Below are positions 8,418 through 17,640 of a stretch of 64,000 nucleotides of DNA, piece after piece (positions within the stretch are counted from its first letter, which is position 1; each line of letters starts with the position of its first letter). The notes under the pieces were generated by a model. The model was not told the origin of the DNA and searched no databases. It saw nothing but the letters and a program-made list of their open reading frames with translations. The position numbers were made by a program, and so were the translations under genes. Origin of the DNA: Alphaproteobacteria bacterium (lineage in GTDB: Bacteria; Pseudomonadota; Alphaproteobacteria; UBA8366; Aestuariispiraceae); NCBI GenBank assembly GCA_024743195.1, contig JANSXE010000001.1, forward strand, positions 62,001-126,000, written 5' to 3'.

Positions 8418-9335
8418 TCAGGGTGCGTTCAACCAAGCAGCAATTTCGGTGAAGACCTCGCGCACGGCCGCTACGCTCGCTGCATAGCTAAGGAAGCCGT
8501 GGGGCAGCGCCGGCGCGTGATCAAGCCTGATGGACTGACCGTTGGCCGCCATCCTCTCGGCGAGATAAACGCTGTCGTCGCGCAGAGGATCCAGGCCAGC
8601 GGCCAGGACGAGCGTTCGAGGTAAAGAGACGTCCGTCACCCGTTGGATCAGGTTGCGGTGGCGATAGGTCGAGGGAGGCGCTGCGAAATACGCCGCCCAA
8701 TAGCGCTTGAGCGCGTGATCTGACAAGCCGTACGCACCGCCGCCGAACAGCCGATGGCTCTCAGCTGCGCACTCGTAAACGAAGTTTCCGTAGAGCAGAA
8801 TCAGCGCTTCGGCCCAAGTTGCAATGCATCTGTCATTAAGCGCAAGTTCGAGCACCAACGACGCCCCGGCCGAATCCCCCGCAAGACACGGCCGGGCTTC
8901 TTTCGCAGTTTTTGGAACAGGCAACGGTCCGCGCAGCGTTGCCTGTATAGTCCTCAACGCCGTCGGATAAGGGTGCTCCGGGGCCAGCGGATAGTCTAAA
9001 GCGAGCAGCCATCGCCCGCTGGCCAAGGCCAAGCGACGGCAAATTGTGTCATGGCTGTCCAGGCTGCCGACACACCCTCCCCCGCCATGAAGGTAGATGA
9101 TCAGGCCGTGCGCGGCCGCGCCGCCGTATAGCCTGGCCGCCATGTCGCCAACACGAAGGTTCTCGACCCAAGCCAAAGCAGGCGGATCGGGCTCAAGGAT
9201 CGCCCTTTCGCGATCTAGGAGGGTTCGGGCGTCTTGGAAGGAAACGCCATAGCGATCAGGCCACCCTCGGGTCAAATCGGAAAGACGATTGCGGGCGGCC
9301 GCAAACTCAGAATCAAGCTCTGCTCTAGGCGACAT
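8418..9335 (-). CDS. alpha/beta hydrolase, hormone-sensitive-lipase type
   Basis: 305 aa. Oxyanion-hole motif YLHGGGGCVG (family HGGG), nucleophile elbow GDSAGAS, acid in AGLDPLRDD and catalytic His in LPHGF: a full Ser-Asp-His triad of the HSL/acetyl-hydrolase family, acting on esters or related bonds of small molecules. The ATG at 9335 overlaps the previous hydrolase by 11 bp, so the two are translated together. It is the last gene of the GntR-diiron-Liv cluster, which suggests it processes the imported compound or its oxidation product. Confidence 0.85.
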   Translation of the reverse strand: MSPRAELDSEFAAARNRLSDLTRGWPDRYGVSFQDARTLLDRERAILEPDPPALAWVENLRVGDMAARLYGGAAAHGLIIYLHGGGGCVGSLDSHDTICRRLALASGRWLLALDYPLAPEHPYPTALRTIQATLRGPLPVPKTAKEARPCLAGDSAGASLVLELALNDRCIATWAEALILLYGNFVYECAAESHRLFGGGAYGLSDHALKRYWAAYFAAPPSTYRHRNLIQRVTDVSLPRTLVLAAGLDPLRDDSVYLAERMAANGQSIRLDHAPALPHGFLSYAASVAAVREVFTEIAAWLNAP

Positions 9336-10158
9336 TGCCGGGGCGTAAGACGGCCAGCGCCGCTTTGAACAGGGGATCTGCCGGATCGGCCAGGCTATCC
9401 AGGATCGTGAAGTGATTACGATCGGCGACTTCCATCTCGTGCACAGAGACCCCTGCGGCGCGGAGGCGATGGGCGAAATCCAAGGTCTGACGTTTGAACC
9501 CGAGCGTTTCCCGCCCGCCCGTGGCCAGCAACACGGCCGCGTCGCCCAAGGTCTTGGGCCAAGGGCGTCGCGCCGGGCTGAACGCGAAGGCCTCCATTGC
9601 ATCTAGATCGAGCTCGACATTCACATTGGTCTGCAAGAGCGGCAAAAGATCATACAATCCGCTCAAGCCGATAAGACCTGCTGGCGGCGCGCCGTCCTGC
9701 GCCACGGCCAAAGCCCCCCAAGCCGCGAGATGGGCGCCGGCCGAATGGCCCGCTATCACCAAAGGTGTGTTCGGCCGTTCGCGGCGTAACGCCCGGCAGG
9801 CCGCTTGGGCGTGATCGACAATGCCGGAGAGCGGGAACTCGGGGGCCAACCCATAGTTCGCTAAGCTCACCTCCACGCCGGCTTCAAGGAAGGGCCGAGC
9901 CAGAAACACGCAGTGATCTTTGTCCAACGTCCGCCAATAGCCGCCGTGGAAGAACACCAAGTGAGCCGTCGCGTCCGGGCGCTCGAAAAGCTCGATGCGG
10001 TTCAATGAGTGGGGGCCATAGCAAATCTCGCGCGAGGGTGTGCGCGCTTTCACAGTCCGCCCCCGGGCCAGATGGCCTTTGTAGACCTCCATGCGCTCCG
10101 GATGGCGAAGACGCATATTGAACTGTGCCTCGAAATGCGGGTTGGACACCTCAGACAC
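9325..10158 (-). CDS. alpha/beta hydrolase resembling kynurenine formamidase
   Basis: 277 aa. FFHGGYWRTLDKD near residue 70 matches the HGGYW oxyanion motif of the alpha/beta-fold arylformamidases, with nucleophile elbow GHSAGAHLAAW and a C-terminal His in DRNHFTILD. Such enzymes cleave N-formyl or related amide/ester bonds; the true substrate is not known here. GTG start 10158 overlaps the LivF stop by 8 bp, and its own stop overlaps the next hydrolase by 11 bp. The context indicates work on a compound brought in by the Liv-type transporter. Confidence 0.82.
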   Translation of the reverse strand: MSEVSNPHFEAQFNMRLRHPERMEVYKGHLARGRTVKARTPSREICYGPHSLNRIELFERPDATAHLVFFHGGYWRTLDKDHCVFLARPFLEAGVEVSLANYGLAPEFPLSGIVDHAQAACRALRRERPNTPLVIAGHSAGAHLAAWGALAVAQDGAPPAGLIGLSGLYDLLPLLQTNVNVELDLDAMEAFAFSPARRPWPKTLGDAAVLLATGGRETLGFKRQTLDFAHRLRAAGVSVHEMEVADRNHFTILDSLADPADPLFKAALAVLRPGNVA

Positions 10159-10864
10159 CCAGATAGGTCTCCCGGACAGTCGGATCGTGCTTCAAGTCGG
10201 CGGCCGAGCCGGATCGCGCGATCCGGCCCTCGGCCAGCACATAGGCGCGCTCCGCGATCTTCAAGGCGGCGCTGGCGTTCTGTTCGGCCAGAAGCACAGT
10301 GGCGCCGGCCTGGTTCAAGTCCGCGATCGTACGAAAGATATCCTTGACCACCAGCGGCGCTAGGCCCATCGAGGGCTCGTCGAGCAGGAGCAGGCTCGGT
10401 CGCGCCATCAGGGCGCGACCAATCGCCAGCATCTGCTGCTCACCGCCCGACAGCGTGCCAGCCGGCTGCTCCAGACGTTCTTCCAAACGTGGAAAGAGAT
10501 TCAGTACGAATTCTCGATCTCGTGCGACCTCGTCGCGCTCGCCGCGTTTCAAGCGCTGATAGGCTCCCATCTCGAGATTCTCTGCGACGCTCATCGGCGC
10601 AAAAACCCGTCGGCCTTCCGGCACGAGAGCGCAGCCTGCCGCTACGATGCGATCCGGCGTGGCGGCCTCAACGCGCACGCCGTTGAGCAAGATCTCCCCG
10701 CGCAGCGGGCGAAGAAGCCCCACGATCGCGCGCATGGTCGAACTCTTCCCCGCGCCGTTGGCGCCGATCAGGCAGACGATTTCGCCGGCGCGCACCGATA
10801 GATCGAGCGCATGCAGCACATCGCCTTGATCATAGCCTGCGCAAAGCGCCTTCACCTCAAGCAT
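10151..10864 (-). CDS. livF: branched-chain amino acid-type ABC transporter ATPase LivF
   Basis: 237 aa. Walker A GANGAGKSS, signature LSGGEQQMLAIGRALM, Walker B LLLLDEPSMGLAP and the LivF-typical ALVPEGRRVFAPMSV. It energises the LivHM permease together with LivG. The ATG at 10864 (MLEVKALCAGY) overlaps the LivG stop by 8 bp; the longer upstream frame is LivG shadow. The divergent partner genes suggest a substrate other than a branched-chain amino acid. Confidence 0.93.
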   Translation of the reverse strand: MLEVKALCAGYDQGDVLHALDLSVRAGEIVCLIGANGAGKSSTMRAIVGLLRPLRGEILLNGVRVEAATPDRIVAAGCALVPEGRRVFAPMSVAENLEMGAYQRLKRGERDEVARDREFVLNLFPRLEERLEQPAGTLSGGEQQMLAIGRALMARPSLLLLDEPSMGLAPLVVKDIFRTIADLNQAGATVLLAEQNASAALKIAERAYVLAEGRIARSGSAADLKHDPTVRETYLGV

Positions 10865-11630
10865 CGTCGTCGTCTCGGCCAAGATAAGCTTCCAGCACCG
10901 CCGGATCCTGTTGTACTTCCGCTGGTGTGCCTTCAGCGATCGGACGCCCATGGTTCAGCACCAGAATGGAATGAGCCAGAGCCATGACCATGCGCATATT
11001 GTGTTCAACCAGGACTACCGTGATCCCCTGGGCGTTGACTTTGCGGATGGTCTCAGCGACCCGCCCGATTTCGTCCTGGGGCAATCCGGCGATGGGCTCG
11101 TCGAGCATCAGAAGCGAAGGCTCGCTTAACAGCGCTCGGGCGATTTCCAGGACCTTGCACTCTCCAAAGCTCAAATCTCCCGCCTTGTGGTAGGCGCGTT
11201 CAGCGAGTCCCAGGCGGTCGAGTTGATCGTACGCCAGCGCTTCGAGGCGCGCTTCCTCTCGTGCGATACCGGGAAGCCGCAGCATGCTAGCGAGAAAACC
11301 TCCCGTACTGGCCACATGCGCGCCCACCATCGCGTTCTCTAAGACCGTGAGTTCCTTGAAGATTTGCAGGTTCTGAAAAGTACGCACCATGCCCGCAGCG
11401 ACACGGCGATCGACGGGAATAGCGTCGATCCGCCCATCGCGGTAGAACACATCCCCACTACTCGGCGGGGTGACTCCGCTCAAGACGTTGAACAGTGTGG
11501 TTTTACCGGCGCCATTGGGGCCGATGATGGCCTTGATCTCACCTTCCTTGAGGACGAAGGACACGTCCCGCAGCGCCTCCAGACCGCCGAATCGGCGCGA
11601 CAGGCCGCGCACTTCCATAAGGGGGCTCAT
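10857..11630 (-). CDS. livG: branched-chain amino acid-type ABC transporter ATPase LivG
   Basis: 257 aa. Walker A GPNGAGKTT, the LivG marker VRTFQNLQIFKELTVLEN, signature LSFGECKVLEIARALL and Walker B LMLDEPIAGL. It pairs with LivF to power import. Start and stop overlap livM (4 bp) and livF (8 bp), so the four transporter genes are translationally linked. Confidence 0.93.
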   Translation of the reverse strand: MSPLMEVRGLSRRFGGLEALRDVSFVLKEGEIKAIIGPNGAGKTTLFNVLSGVTPPSSGDVFYRDGRIDAIPVDRRVAAGMVRTFQNLQIFKELTVLENAMVGAHVASTGGFLASMLRLPGIAREEARLEALAYDQLDRLGLAERAYHKAGDLSFGECKVLEIARALLSEPSLLMLDEPIAGLPQDEIGRVAETIRKVNAQGITVVLVEHNMRMVMALAHSILVLNHGRPIAEGTPAEVQQDPAVLEAYLGRDDDDA

Positions 11631-12634
11631 CGCGCTCGCTCTCGCCGGCGGAGAGCGCCGCCCGCGCGCTCAAAGAGGCTGACAAGGCCGCTGGGAAAGA
11701 AAAGCATGACCAAGATCATGATCAGGCCGAACATGAACAACTCCATGTCCTCCAAGGTCCGAAAGACCTCTGGCGCGGCGACATAGATCGCCGCCCCGAT
11801 GAATGCGCCCCAATAGCGGCCCCAACCGCCCAGCGCGACCATCACCACCAAGAGAACCGAGATGAAGAAACTAAAGGTTTCAGGGGACGCGAAGTTGTTC
11901 TTGTGAACGTAAAGCGAGCCTGCGACACCCGCAAAGCCGGCGGAAATCGCAAAGACGACCACCTTGTAGGCGGTCACGTTGATCCCGAGGCACGCCGCAC
12001 CGATTTCATTGCCCGCCAGGCTGCGCAGCGCCCGACCAGGGCGTGACTGGATCAAGTTGAGAATCGCCAGCATCACCAAGCCGGCAATAGTCCAGGCGAA
12101 GTAGAAAAACGCCGTCTCATTGGCGAGCGAAACGCCGAAAAGGGTGAACCCTGGGACCCCGATGAGGCCGTTTGGGCCGCCGGTGAGGAACACCAATTCG
12201 TTGAAAAGGACCGTCATGATAGCGTTCAGGCCGAGGGTGGCCATGGCGAGATAATGCCCCTTCAAGCGCAACGCCGGTACGCCGACGAGCGTCGCCACCA
12301 CGGCGCAGACCAAGAAGGCGCTTGGAAGGCCGATCCATGGACTGACGTCGGCTTTCACCGCCAGGACGCCGCTTGTGTAGGCGCCGAGCCCAAAAAAGGC
12401 GCCATGCGCCAGGGATATTTGCCCCGCGAACCCCATAAGCAGGTTCAAGCTGGCGATCAGGATAAGGTAGATCCCAAAGAAAGAACCCAGCGCGAGGATG
12501 TAATTGTTGGGCGCAATCGCCGGCCAGACCAGGAAACCAAGCCAGATCGCGGCGAGGAGCATGAGCGAACGGCGCCGTTCGCGTTTCAATGCGGACCGAT
12601 CTTGCACGCTCGCGTGCTTCACAGGCGCGTTCAT
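11627..12634 (-). CDS. livM: branched-chain amino acid-type ABC transporter permease LivM
   Basis: 335 aa with a basic N-terminal tail (about residues 1-22, KRERRRS), then eight or more hydrophobic segments. Family motifs include NLLMGFAGQISLAHGAFFGLGAY and the cytoplasmic loop RALRSLAGNEIGAACLGIN, which contacts the ATPases. It forms the channel with LivH. A 4-bp ATGA overlap joins it to livH. The long basic tail lies before the first membrane segment. Confidence 0.92.
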   Translation of the reverse strand: MNAPVKHASVQDRSALKRERRRSLMLLAAIWLGFLVWPAIAPNNYILALGSFFGIYLILIASLNLLMGFAGQISLAHGAFFGLGAYTSGVLAVKADVSPWIGLPSAFLVCAVVATLVGVPALRLKGHYLAMATLGLNAIMTVLFNELVFLTGGPNGLIGVPGFTLFGVSLANETAFFYFAWTIAGLVMLAILNLIQSRPGRALRSLAGNEIGAACLGINVTAYKVVVFAISAGFAGVAGSLYVHKNNFASPETFSFFISVLLVVMVALGGWGRYWGAFIGAAIYVAAPEVFRTLEDMELFMFGLIMILVMLFFPSGLVSLFERAGGALRRRERAR

Positions 12635-13515
12635 ACCTTTTCGATTTCCTTGTGGCCGAACAGGCCGGTCGGGCGAAAGAACAGGATGCCCAAAAGGACC
12701 ATAAAGGCTACGGCGTCCTTGAACTGGCTGGATATGTAGCCGCCCGCCAGCGATTCCAAAATGCCCAGCAAGAGCCCTCCGACCATCGCCCCATAGAGGT
12801 TTCCGACCCCTCCCAACATCGCGGCGCTGAAGCCTTTGAAACCCAGCACCGTGCCGTGATCGTAGGAGGTGAAGGTCAAGGGTGTGATGATCGCCCCGGC
12901 CACGCCCCCCGCCAGAGCCGCGATCGCGAAGGCCATCATGGTTGCGTGGCGCACTCTGACGCCCATCAAGACGGCGACCTCTCGGTCGGCGGCCGCCGCC
13001 CGCATCGCTTTACCGGTCAGTGTCCGCTCGAAGAAGAAATGTACGGCCAACATGAACAAAGCGGCGACGACAATGATCCACACGGTCTGTGGATGAAGAC
13101 TTGCGCCGGCGATCATTATCGGAGTCTCGCCGGAGAAACCTGGATAGCCGGCAGGGTTCTTCCCCAGGGTCAACATCACACCGCTCTTGGTAACGATAGC
13201 GAGCCCGATGGTGACCAAAGTCAGGGTGACCGGCGAAGGATTCCGCAACGGTTCTATCACGAAACGTTCGGACAGTACGCCCAACACGCCGATGCAGAGC
13301 ACGGCGGCTGCGCAGGCCACCCAGATGGGAGAGTCAAAGGAGACGAAGAAGAACGCCGAAAGCATGCCGCCAATCATCACCCATTCGCCTTGGGTGAAAT
13401 TGATGGCCCCGGTGCTCTTAAAGATCACATTGAAGCCGACGGCGATGATGCCGTAAATGCTGCCGGTACTGACGCCGGCGAACAACAGTTGCAGCAGTTG
13501 CGTCTGCGGATCCAT
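12631..13515 (-). CDS. livH: branched-chain amino acid-type ABC transporter permease LivH
   Basis: 294 aa, close to the usual LivH length, with about eight hydrophobic segments. Typical segments are GVSTGSIYGIIAVGFNVIF and FTQGEWVMIGGMLSAFF at the N-terminus and the ATPase-contact loop GKAMRAAAADREVAVLMGV. It starts 27 nt after the second diiron gene in the direction of transcription. Together with LivM, LivG, LivF and the binding protein at 15464 it completes a HAAT-family importer. Confidence 0.92.
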   Translation of the reverse strand: MDPQTQLLQLLFAGVSTGSIYGIIAVGFNVIFKSTGAINFTQGEWVMIGGMLSAFFFVSFDSPIWVACAAAVLCIGVLGVLSERFVIEPLRNPSPVTLTLVTIGLAIVTKSGVMLTLGKNPAGYPGFSGETPIMIAGASLHPQTVWIIVVAALFMLAVHFFFERTLTGKAMRAAAADREVAVLMGVRVRHATMMAFAIAALAGGVAGAIITPLTFTSYDHGTVLGFKGFSAAMLGGVGNLYGAMVGGLLLGILESLAGGYISSQFKDAVAFMVLLGILFFRPTGLFGHKEIEKV

Positions 13516-13542
13516 GGGGCCATTCTGTCCTGCGTCGGGGGT

Positions 13543-14451
13543 CTATAGCGACGGGCGCGTGGGCGCCGCGACGCCCAACTCGGCGAAACGCTCCCAGGAC
13601 CGATCGAGGTAGCCGTTCACGATCTCGCGCTCCCGCTCGGCCGCGCAAGCGCCCAGTCCGGCGGCGGCGACGATGCGGTCCGCTTCGGCTTCCTTCGCCG
13701 CGGCCGGATTGGCCCACGGGCAGTGATAGCCCGCCTGCTCGACGGTTTCGATGTGCCGAACCAGCGCCGCGCCGATATCGGCCTTCAGCGCCGAATCCCA
13801 GCTCGGCGCGCGTTCTTCTAGATAAAGCCACCCGAATGCGGCGTGGCGCGTCTTGGCGGCCACAACCATCTCTAGGACGCGCTTCACAACGGGGTCCGCC
13901 GCGTTTTCGAGATAGCCCTGGTAGAGCGCCAGATCGATTCCCCCCTCCAGCGCGCAATGCACGGCGACATAGCCATCCAAGGGCGTGCCCGCGTCCAGGG
14001 CCTCGCGGGCCTGCGTACGGTTGAAGGCGGCCGCGTAAACTGGGTCGGCCGGCTGTTCGACCCTACCGCCGAACGCTTCCGCCAGCCGGTCGAAGCATTC
14101 GATATGCCAGGCCTCCTCCGTGTTGCGAACGGTTAGAAAGTACTTCGGGTCGGCCTCACGCCCCGGCTCCAAGCAGAAGCGGATCAAAAGGGCGGGGGTC
14201 TCGCTAAGTCCCGTGTATTCAACCCACAGGCGTCGGCTCCATGTCAGGCGTGCAGCGTCGCGCGTCGCCTTGTCGTGCCGTGCGGGATCAAGATCCGCCC
14301 AAGGAACATCGCCGGCTGGGTTCCAACACTGACGCTTGCCTTGCTCATACAGCTCGCGGATCGAGAGGATCGACCGGGAGAGGGACAGCGGAAAGCGCTT
14401 CTCGATCAGGATCCGGGTCGCTCCCGAAGCGGCGGTATCGGCAGTCGTCAT
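13543..14451 (-). CDS. ferritin-like diiron family protein with an altered metal site
   Basis: 302 aa, a clear paralog of the gene just upstream (14456). Conserved: the WNP..DVPW N-terminal motif, Glu78, the first ExxH (Glu113/His116 in TEEAWH), and Glu169. Where the paralog has the second ExxH (Glu200-VRH), this protein has Lys200-TRH, so one carboxylate ligand of the diiron centre is replaced by Lys while the His remains. It may be a non-catalytic or modified partner of the upstream protein, forming a heteromer; this is inference. ATG 14451 lies 4 nt after the upstream stop. No close characterised relative is recognised. Confidence 0.8.
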   Translation of the reverse strand: MTTADTAASGATRILIEKRFPLSLSRSILSIRELYEQGKRQCWNPAGDVPWADLDPARHDKATRDAARLTWSRRLWVEYTGLSETPALLIRFCLEPGREADPKYFLTVRNTEEAWHIECFDRLAEAFGGRVEQPADPVYAAAFNRTQAREALDAGTPLDGYVAVHCALEGGIDLALYQGYLENAADPVVKRVLEMVVAAKTRHAAFGWLYLEERAPSWDSALKADIGAALVRHIETVEQAGYHCPWANPAAAKEAEADRIVAAAGLGACAAEREREIVNGYLDRSWERFAELGVAAPTRPSL

Positions 14452-14455
14452 GATC

Positions 14456-15388
14456 TTAGAACTCTCCGATCTTGGGATGGTGGAACAGAGGCAACTCAAT
14501 TCCCCAAGGGCGCATTTGCCTGCGAATGCGCTTCACCGACTCCACGAAGATCGGCTTCTCCAGTTCCTCGACGGTGGCCCCAAGGCCGGCTTCCCAAGTG
14601 TGGCGGTCGCACTCGATCTCGAAGCGTGCGCCCGGCGAGTCGGGCGCCAACCAAGATGAATGGTAGCCGTTGCATTCAACCTTCTCGATCATCGTCACCA
14701 CCGCGTCTCGGATCACCTCGAGCTCGGCGGGGCTCATCTCTTTGGTGCGCTGGTTCATGAACTGCCAGCCGAACGCGCAATGCCGCACCTCGTCGCGCAT
14801 GATTGCCTGACAAACCTGGCGAGCGACCGGATTGGGCGTGATCTCGATGAGATGCTTGAAGACGTCGAAAGCGATCTCCTCGGCCGCGCAGACCAAGGCG
14901 GCGATGATCGCTTCGAGAGACACATCCGGGTCGAGCGCCATCTTGCGCACCCCATGGGTCGCGACCGAGCCCTCGTAGCCCTGGGCTTCGGGTTTCTCGA
15001 TATACCCGCCGAGCTTTTCCGCGATCAGATAGCAAACTTCCGCGTGGCGGGATTCCTCTTGCGATCGGATGGTGAAGAACAGGCGCATGTCGGCCGGGTA
15101 GTCCTGCAGGCAATATCGGATCTGTAGCGCCGGACTTTCGGAAATGGCGCCGTATTCGCCCCAAGCGCGCCGACTCCAATAGTGGCGCGCGCCCCAAAGC
15201 TGCGCCTCCGAAAACTGCGCCGGATCCAGAAGATCCCAATCGATATCGGTCTGTGGGTCCCACTGGTTCTTGGTGGCCGCAGCGAACAGGTCACGGACGC
15301 GCGGTAGCTTCGGAGCCATAGACAGGGGGAAGCGCTGTTCTGGCCCATCCAGAATCGTCGGCTCCGCGACGGTGGCGTGCGCGTTCAT
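14456..15388 (-). CDS. ferritin-like diiron oxygenase-family protein
   Basis: 310 aa, mostly helical. A complete carboxylate-bridged diiron ligand set can be proposed: Glu78 (WGEYGA), Glu112/His115 (QEESRHAE), Glu170 or 171 (CAAEEIAF) and Glu200/His203 (RDEVRHCAFGW). The N-terminal NQWDPQTDIDWDLL resembles ferritin-like oxygenases. It probably activates O2 to oxidise an organic substrate; the substrate is unknown. It is separated from the binding-protein gene by a strong hairpin and followed at 4 nt by a paralog lacking one ligand. Its place beside a dedicated importer and two hydrolases points to catabolism. Confidence 0.82.
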   Translation of the reverse strand: MNAHATVAEPTILDGPEQRFPLSMAPKLPRVRDLFAAATKNQWDPQTDIDWDLLDPAQFSEAQLWGARHYWSRRAWGEYGAISESPALQIRYCLQDYPADMRLFFTIRSQEESRHAEVCYLIAEKLGGYIEKPEAQGYEGSVATHGVRKMALDPDVSLEAIIAALVCAAEEIAFDVFKHLIEITPNPVARQVCQAIMRDEVRHCAFGWQFMNQRTKEMSPAELEVIRDAVVTMIEKVECNGYHSSWLAPDSPGARFEIECDRHTWEAGLGATVEELEKPIFVESVKRIRRQMRPWGIELPLFHHPKIGEF

Positions 15389-15426
15389 GGCGATTCACTC
15401 CTCATTCACGGTTCGAAGGAAAAGGA

Positions 15427-15455
15427 GGGGGCGACGGCAGGCGGCCGTCGCCCCC
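15427..15455 (-). terminator. strong hairpin after the binding-protein gene
   Basis: A perfect 12-bp stem (GGGGGCGACGGC / GCCGTCGCCCCC, loop AGGCG) begins about 9 nt after the binding-protein stop and is followed on the minus strand by CTCCTTTTCC. It is probably a partial terminator that lets the binding protein be made in excess of the downstream enzymes and permease, a common arrangement in ABC operons. Confidence 0.75.
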
Positions 15456-15463
15456 CCGCGTCT

Positions 15464-16627
15464 TCACTTGTAGTCGGCGAGGTGAAAACGACCGTCCTTC
15501 CAATTGACCAGCACGAGATCTTCTTTCGACAGACCAGAATGGCGCTTTTCGGAGAACGTGAACGTGCCGCCGACGCCGCCCCAGCCCTGAACGGCGGGTA
15601 TGGCTGCGCGCACAGCCTCCGCGTCATCGCCGCCGGCCTCCAGCGCCTTGGCCGCCAGATGGATCGCATCATAGGTCTGGGCGGCGAACTGGCTCGGCGC
15701 ACGGCCGAACTTCTCCTGAAACTTTTGCTGCAAAGACAGGATCTGCTCGCGCGTGGGGTCGTCGGCGGGCAACTGATCTCCCACCGGAAACTTGACGCTA
15801 ACCAACAGAAGCTTGGAGGCTGCGTCGCCCGCCAGCTCCATATAGCGCTGGCTGACGAAGCCGTAGCTATGGACCAGCGTCAGATCGTCCATGCCGAGCT
15901 GTTGGGCCTGCTTCAGAAACACAACGCCGGCTGGGGTAACGGTCCAGCAAATGATCGCCTGGGCGCCCGAGCTCTTGATCCGGGTCAGTTGCCCGGTCAT
16001 GTCGGTATCGGCCGGGTTGAACGCTTCGTAGACCACGTCCAGACCGCGCTCAGGGCCAACCTTCTCCATCTGCTCCACCGCACTTTGCCCGAAGCCGGAC
16101 GTGTCGGACAGCAACGCGACCTTCGTTATGCCCTGCTTCTCGAAGTAATCGGCCAGGCGATGGATAACCTGATCGTCGTCAACCGTGCTCTTGAAGGTCC
16201 AGCGACGCTCCTCCACCGGATTGACGATCTTCATGGAGCCTTCCGTGGAAATGAACGGAAGCCCTGCGCTTTCGGTCAGCGGCACCATCGCCAGCGCAAT
16301 TCCGCTCATATTGCCGCCTCCAACGAGGATATCGACCTCGTCTTGGGAGATCAGACGGCGCGTGGCGGTGATTCCCTTGGCGGTCTGGCTTTCCGCGTCG
16401 TAGAAGACCCACTCAACCGGGCGCCCGCCGATTCCGCCCGCCTCATTGATCTCATCGAGTGCGATCTCCATTCCAGCTTTCATATCTTCGCCCAGAAAGG
16501 CGGCGGGGCCGGTCACGGAGAGGATTGAACCGATCTTGAGTGGCTCGGCGGCCTGCGCCGGGGCGGCAAGCCCAAGGGCCATGACCGCCGCCGCAGCCCA
16601 GCGATTTATCGTGAACTTCGTTCGCAT
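15464..16627 (-). CDS. periplasmic binding protein of the Liv/HAAT ABC family
   Basis: 387 aa. Signal peptide to about residue 27 (cleavage after APAQA), then a type I periplasmic-binding fold: LKIGSILSVTGPAAFLGEDM, ALDEINEAGGIGGRPVEWVF, the ligand-region GGGNMSGIALAM and LLSDTSGFGQSA. It captures the substrate for LivHMGF. Residues around the pocket do not let me name it; members bind amino acids, amides, urea or aromatic acids. It lies directly after the GntR regulator and before the hairpin at 15427. Confidence 0.9.
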   Translation of the reverse strand: MRTKFTINRWAAAAVMALGLAAPAQAAEPLKIGSILSVTGPAAFLGEDMKAGMEIALDEINEAGGIGGRPVEWVFYDAESQTAKGITATRRLISQDEVDILVGGGNMSGIALAMVPLTESAGLPFISTEGSMKIVNPVEERRWTFKSTVDDDQVIHRLADYFEKQGITKVALLSDTSGFGQSAVEQMEKVGPERGLDVVYEAFNPADTDMTGQLTRIKSSGAQAIICWTVTPAGVVFLKQAQQLGMDDLTLVHSYGFVSQRYMELAGDAASKLLLVSVKFPVGDQLPADDPTREQILSLQQKFQEKFGRAPSQFAAQTYDAIHLAAKALEAGGDDAEAVRAAIPAVQGWGGVGGTFTFSEKRHSGLSKEDLVLVNWKDGRFHLADYK

Positions 16628-16690
16628 GTTGATTCCCCTGCTCTTTAGTTCTTGTTCAGCTCTGTCGTCTCGCCGATCGGATCGGCGCGT

Positions 16691-17578
16691 CTAGTCAATC
16701 TCGTTTGCCGGCTCCGTCCTTGGGGTTGTAGGCCGCGCGCGAAGAGAGAGAGAAAGACCCGGCTTCGCCTCGACAGCCGAGTCTCCGCCGAGGTCGGGCC
16801 TGTCGGACTGACGGCCCAACGGGACGCGCATTGAGTACCGGACCTGGTCAGCGCGATACGTAGACCATCCGACCAAGACGTATTGTCCGCGCGTATCGCG
16901 GTAGCGCAGCCAGCGCACCAACACCGCGTCGCCTTCCATGATCTCCAACTTCTCGGCGACGCTCGGGTCGGCCAAGGCCGATTCAATCTCGATCTCCCCG
17001 TGATCGAGGTCGGTCTGGCGCTTCAACAGATCGAGCAGCGAAACCCGCGCGGCGGCCTCGCGGGAGAAGCCGTCGGCCAGCCAAGCGGGGATGTAACGAT
17101 GGTCGATCGACACCGGAATCCCCGCGCTTAGCCGAACACGTTTGATGTACAAAACCTCTTCGCCCGCGGGCACGCCGAAGGCGGCGGCGACCTCGCGATC
17201 AGCCCCGCAGCGTTCGAAACGGTCGATCTCCAGCGAAAGGGGCCGGCCGCTTTGCGCCCACTGGTCGATGAAGTCCATGCGCGGCGTAAACTGCTCAGAG
17301 ACCTTCTGTACGGAGACGAACGTCCCCAGCCCTTGCACTCGGCGCAAATGCCCTTCCCGCACCAACTCCTGCACAGCTTGACGGACGGTGTGGCGGCTTA
17401 GCCCGTACTGGCGAACCAAATCGTCGTCTGTGGGGAACCGCCGTTCCGGATCGGACCAGGAAAGGATGGCGCTCATCAGCCGGCGCTTGAGCTGAACATA
17501 CAGCGGCAACGGCGAGGCCCGATCGATAGTCGGCCAATCAGAAAACTCCTGCGGCTTCGGCGACGGCCAATGCGCCAT
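16691..17578 (-). CDS. GntR family regulator with UTRA effector domain (HutC type)
   Basis: 295 aa. Winged helix about residues 24-92 (PLYVQLKRRLMSAILS, FPTDDDLVRQYGLSRHTVRQ, GLGTFV), then a UTRA domain about 105-255 (VLYIKRVRLSAGIPVSIDHRYIP). UTRA domains bind small metabolites and release the repressor. It heads the cluster and is divergent from the unknown gene at 17715. The intergenic stretch holds repeated GTACGGTAAA boxes that may be its operator. The C-terminal 40 residues are basic and look disordered. Confidence 0.9.
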   Translation of the reverse strand: MAHWPSPKPQEFSDWPTIDRASPLPLYVQLKRRLMSAILSWSDPERRFPTDDDLVRQYGLSRHTVRQAVQELVREGHLRRVQGLGTFVSVQKVSEQFTPRMDFIDQWAQSGRPLSLEIDRFERCGADREVAAAFGVPAGEEVLYIKRVRLSAGIPVSIDHRYIPAWLADGFSREAAARVSLLDLLKRQTDLDHGEIEIESALADPSVAEKLEIMEGDAVLVRWLRYRDTRGQYVLVGWSTYRADQVRYSMRVPLGRQSDRPDLGGDSAVEAKPGLSLSLRARPTTPRTEPANEID

Positions 17579-17640
17579 TTCATCTTCCCAATCGAGCAGG
17601 CCCGCTCAAAGCACGGGCCGGGTTGCGCAATTGCTAGATA

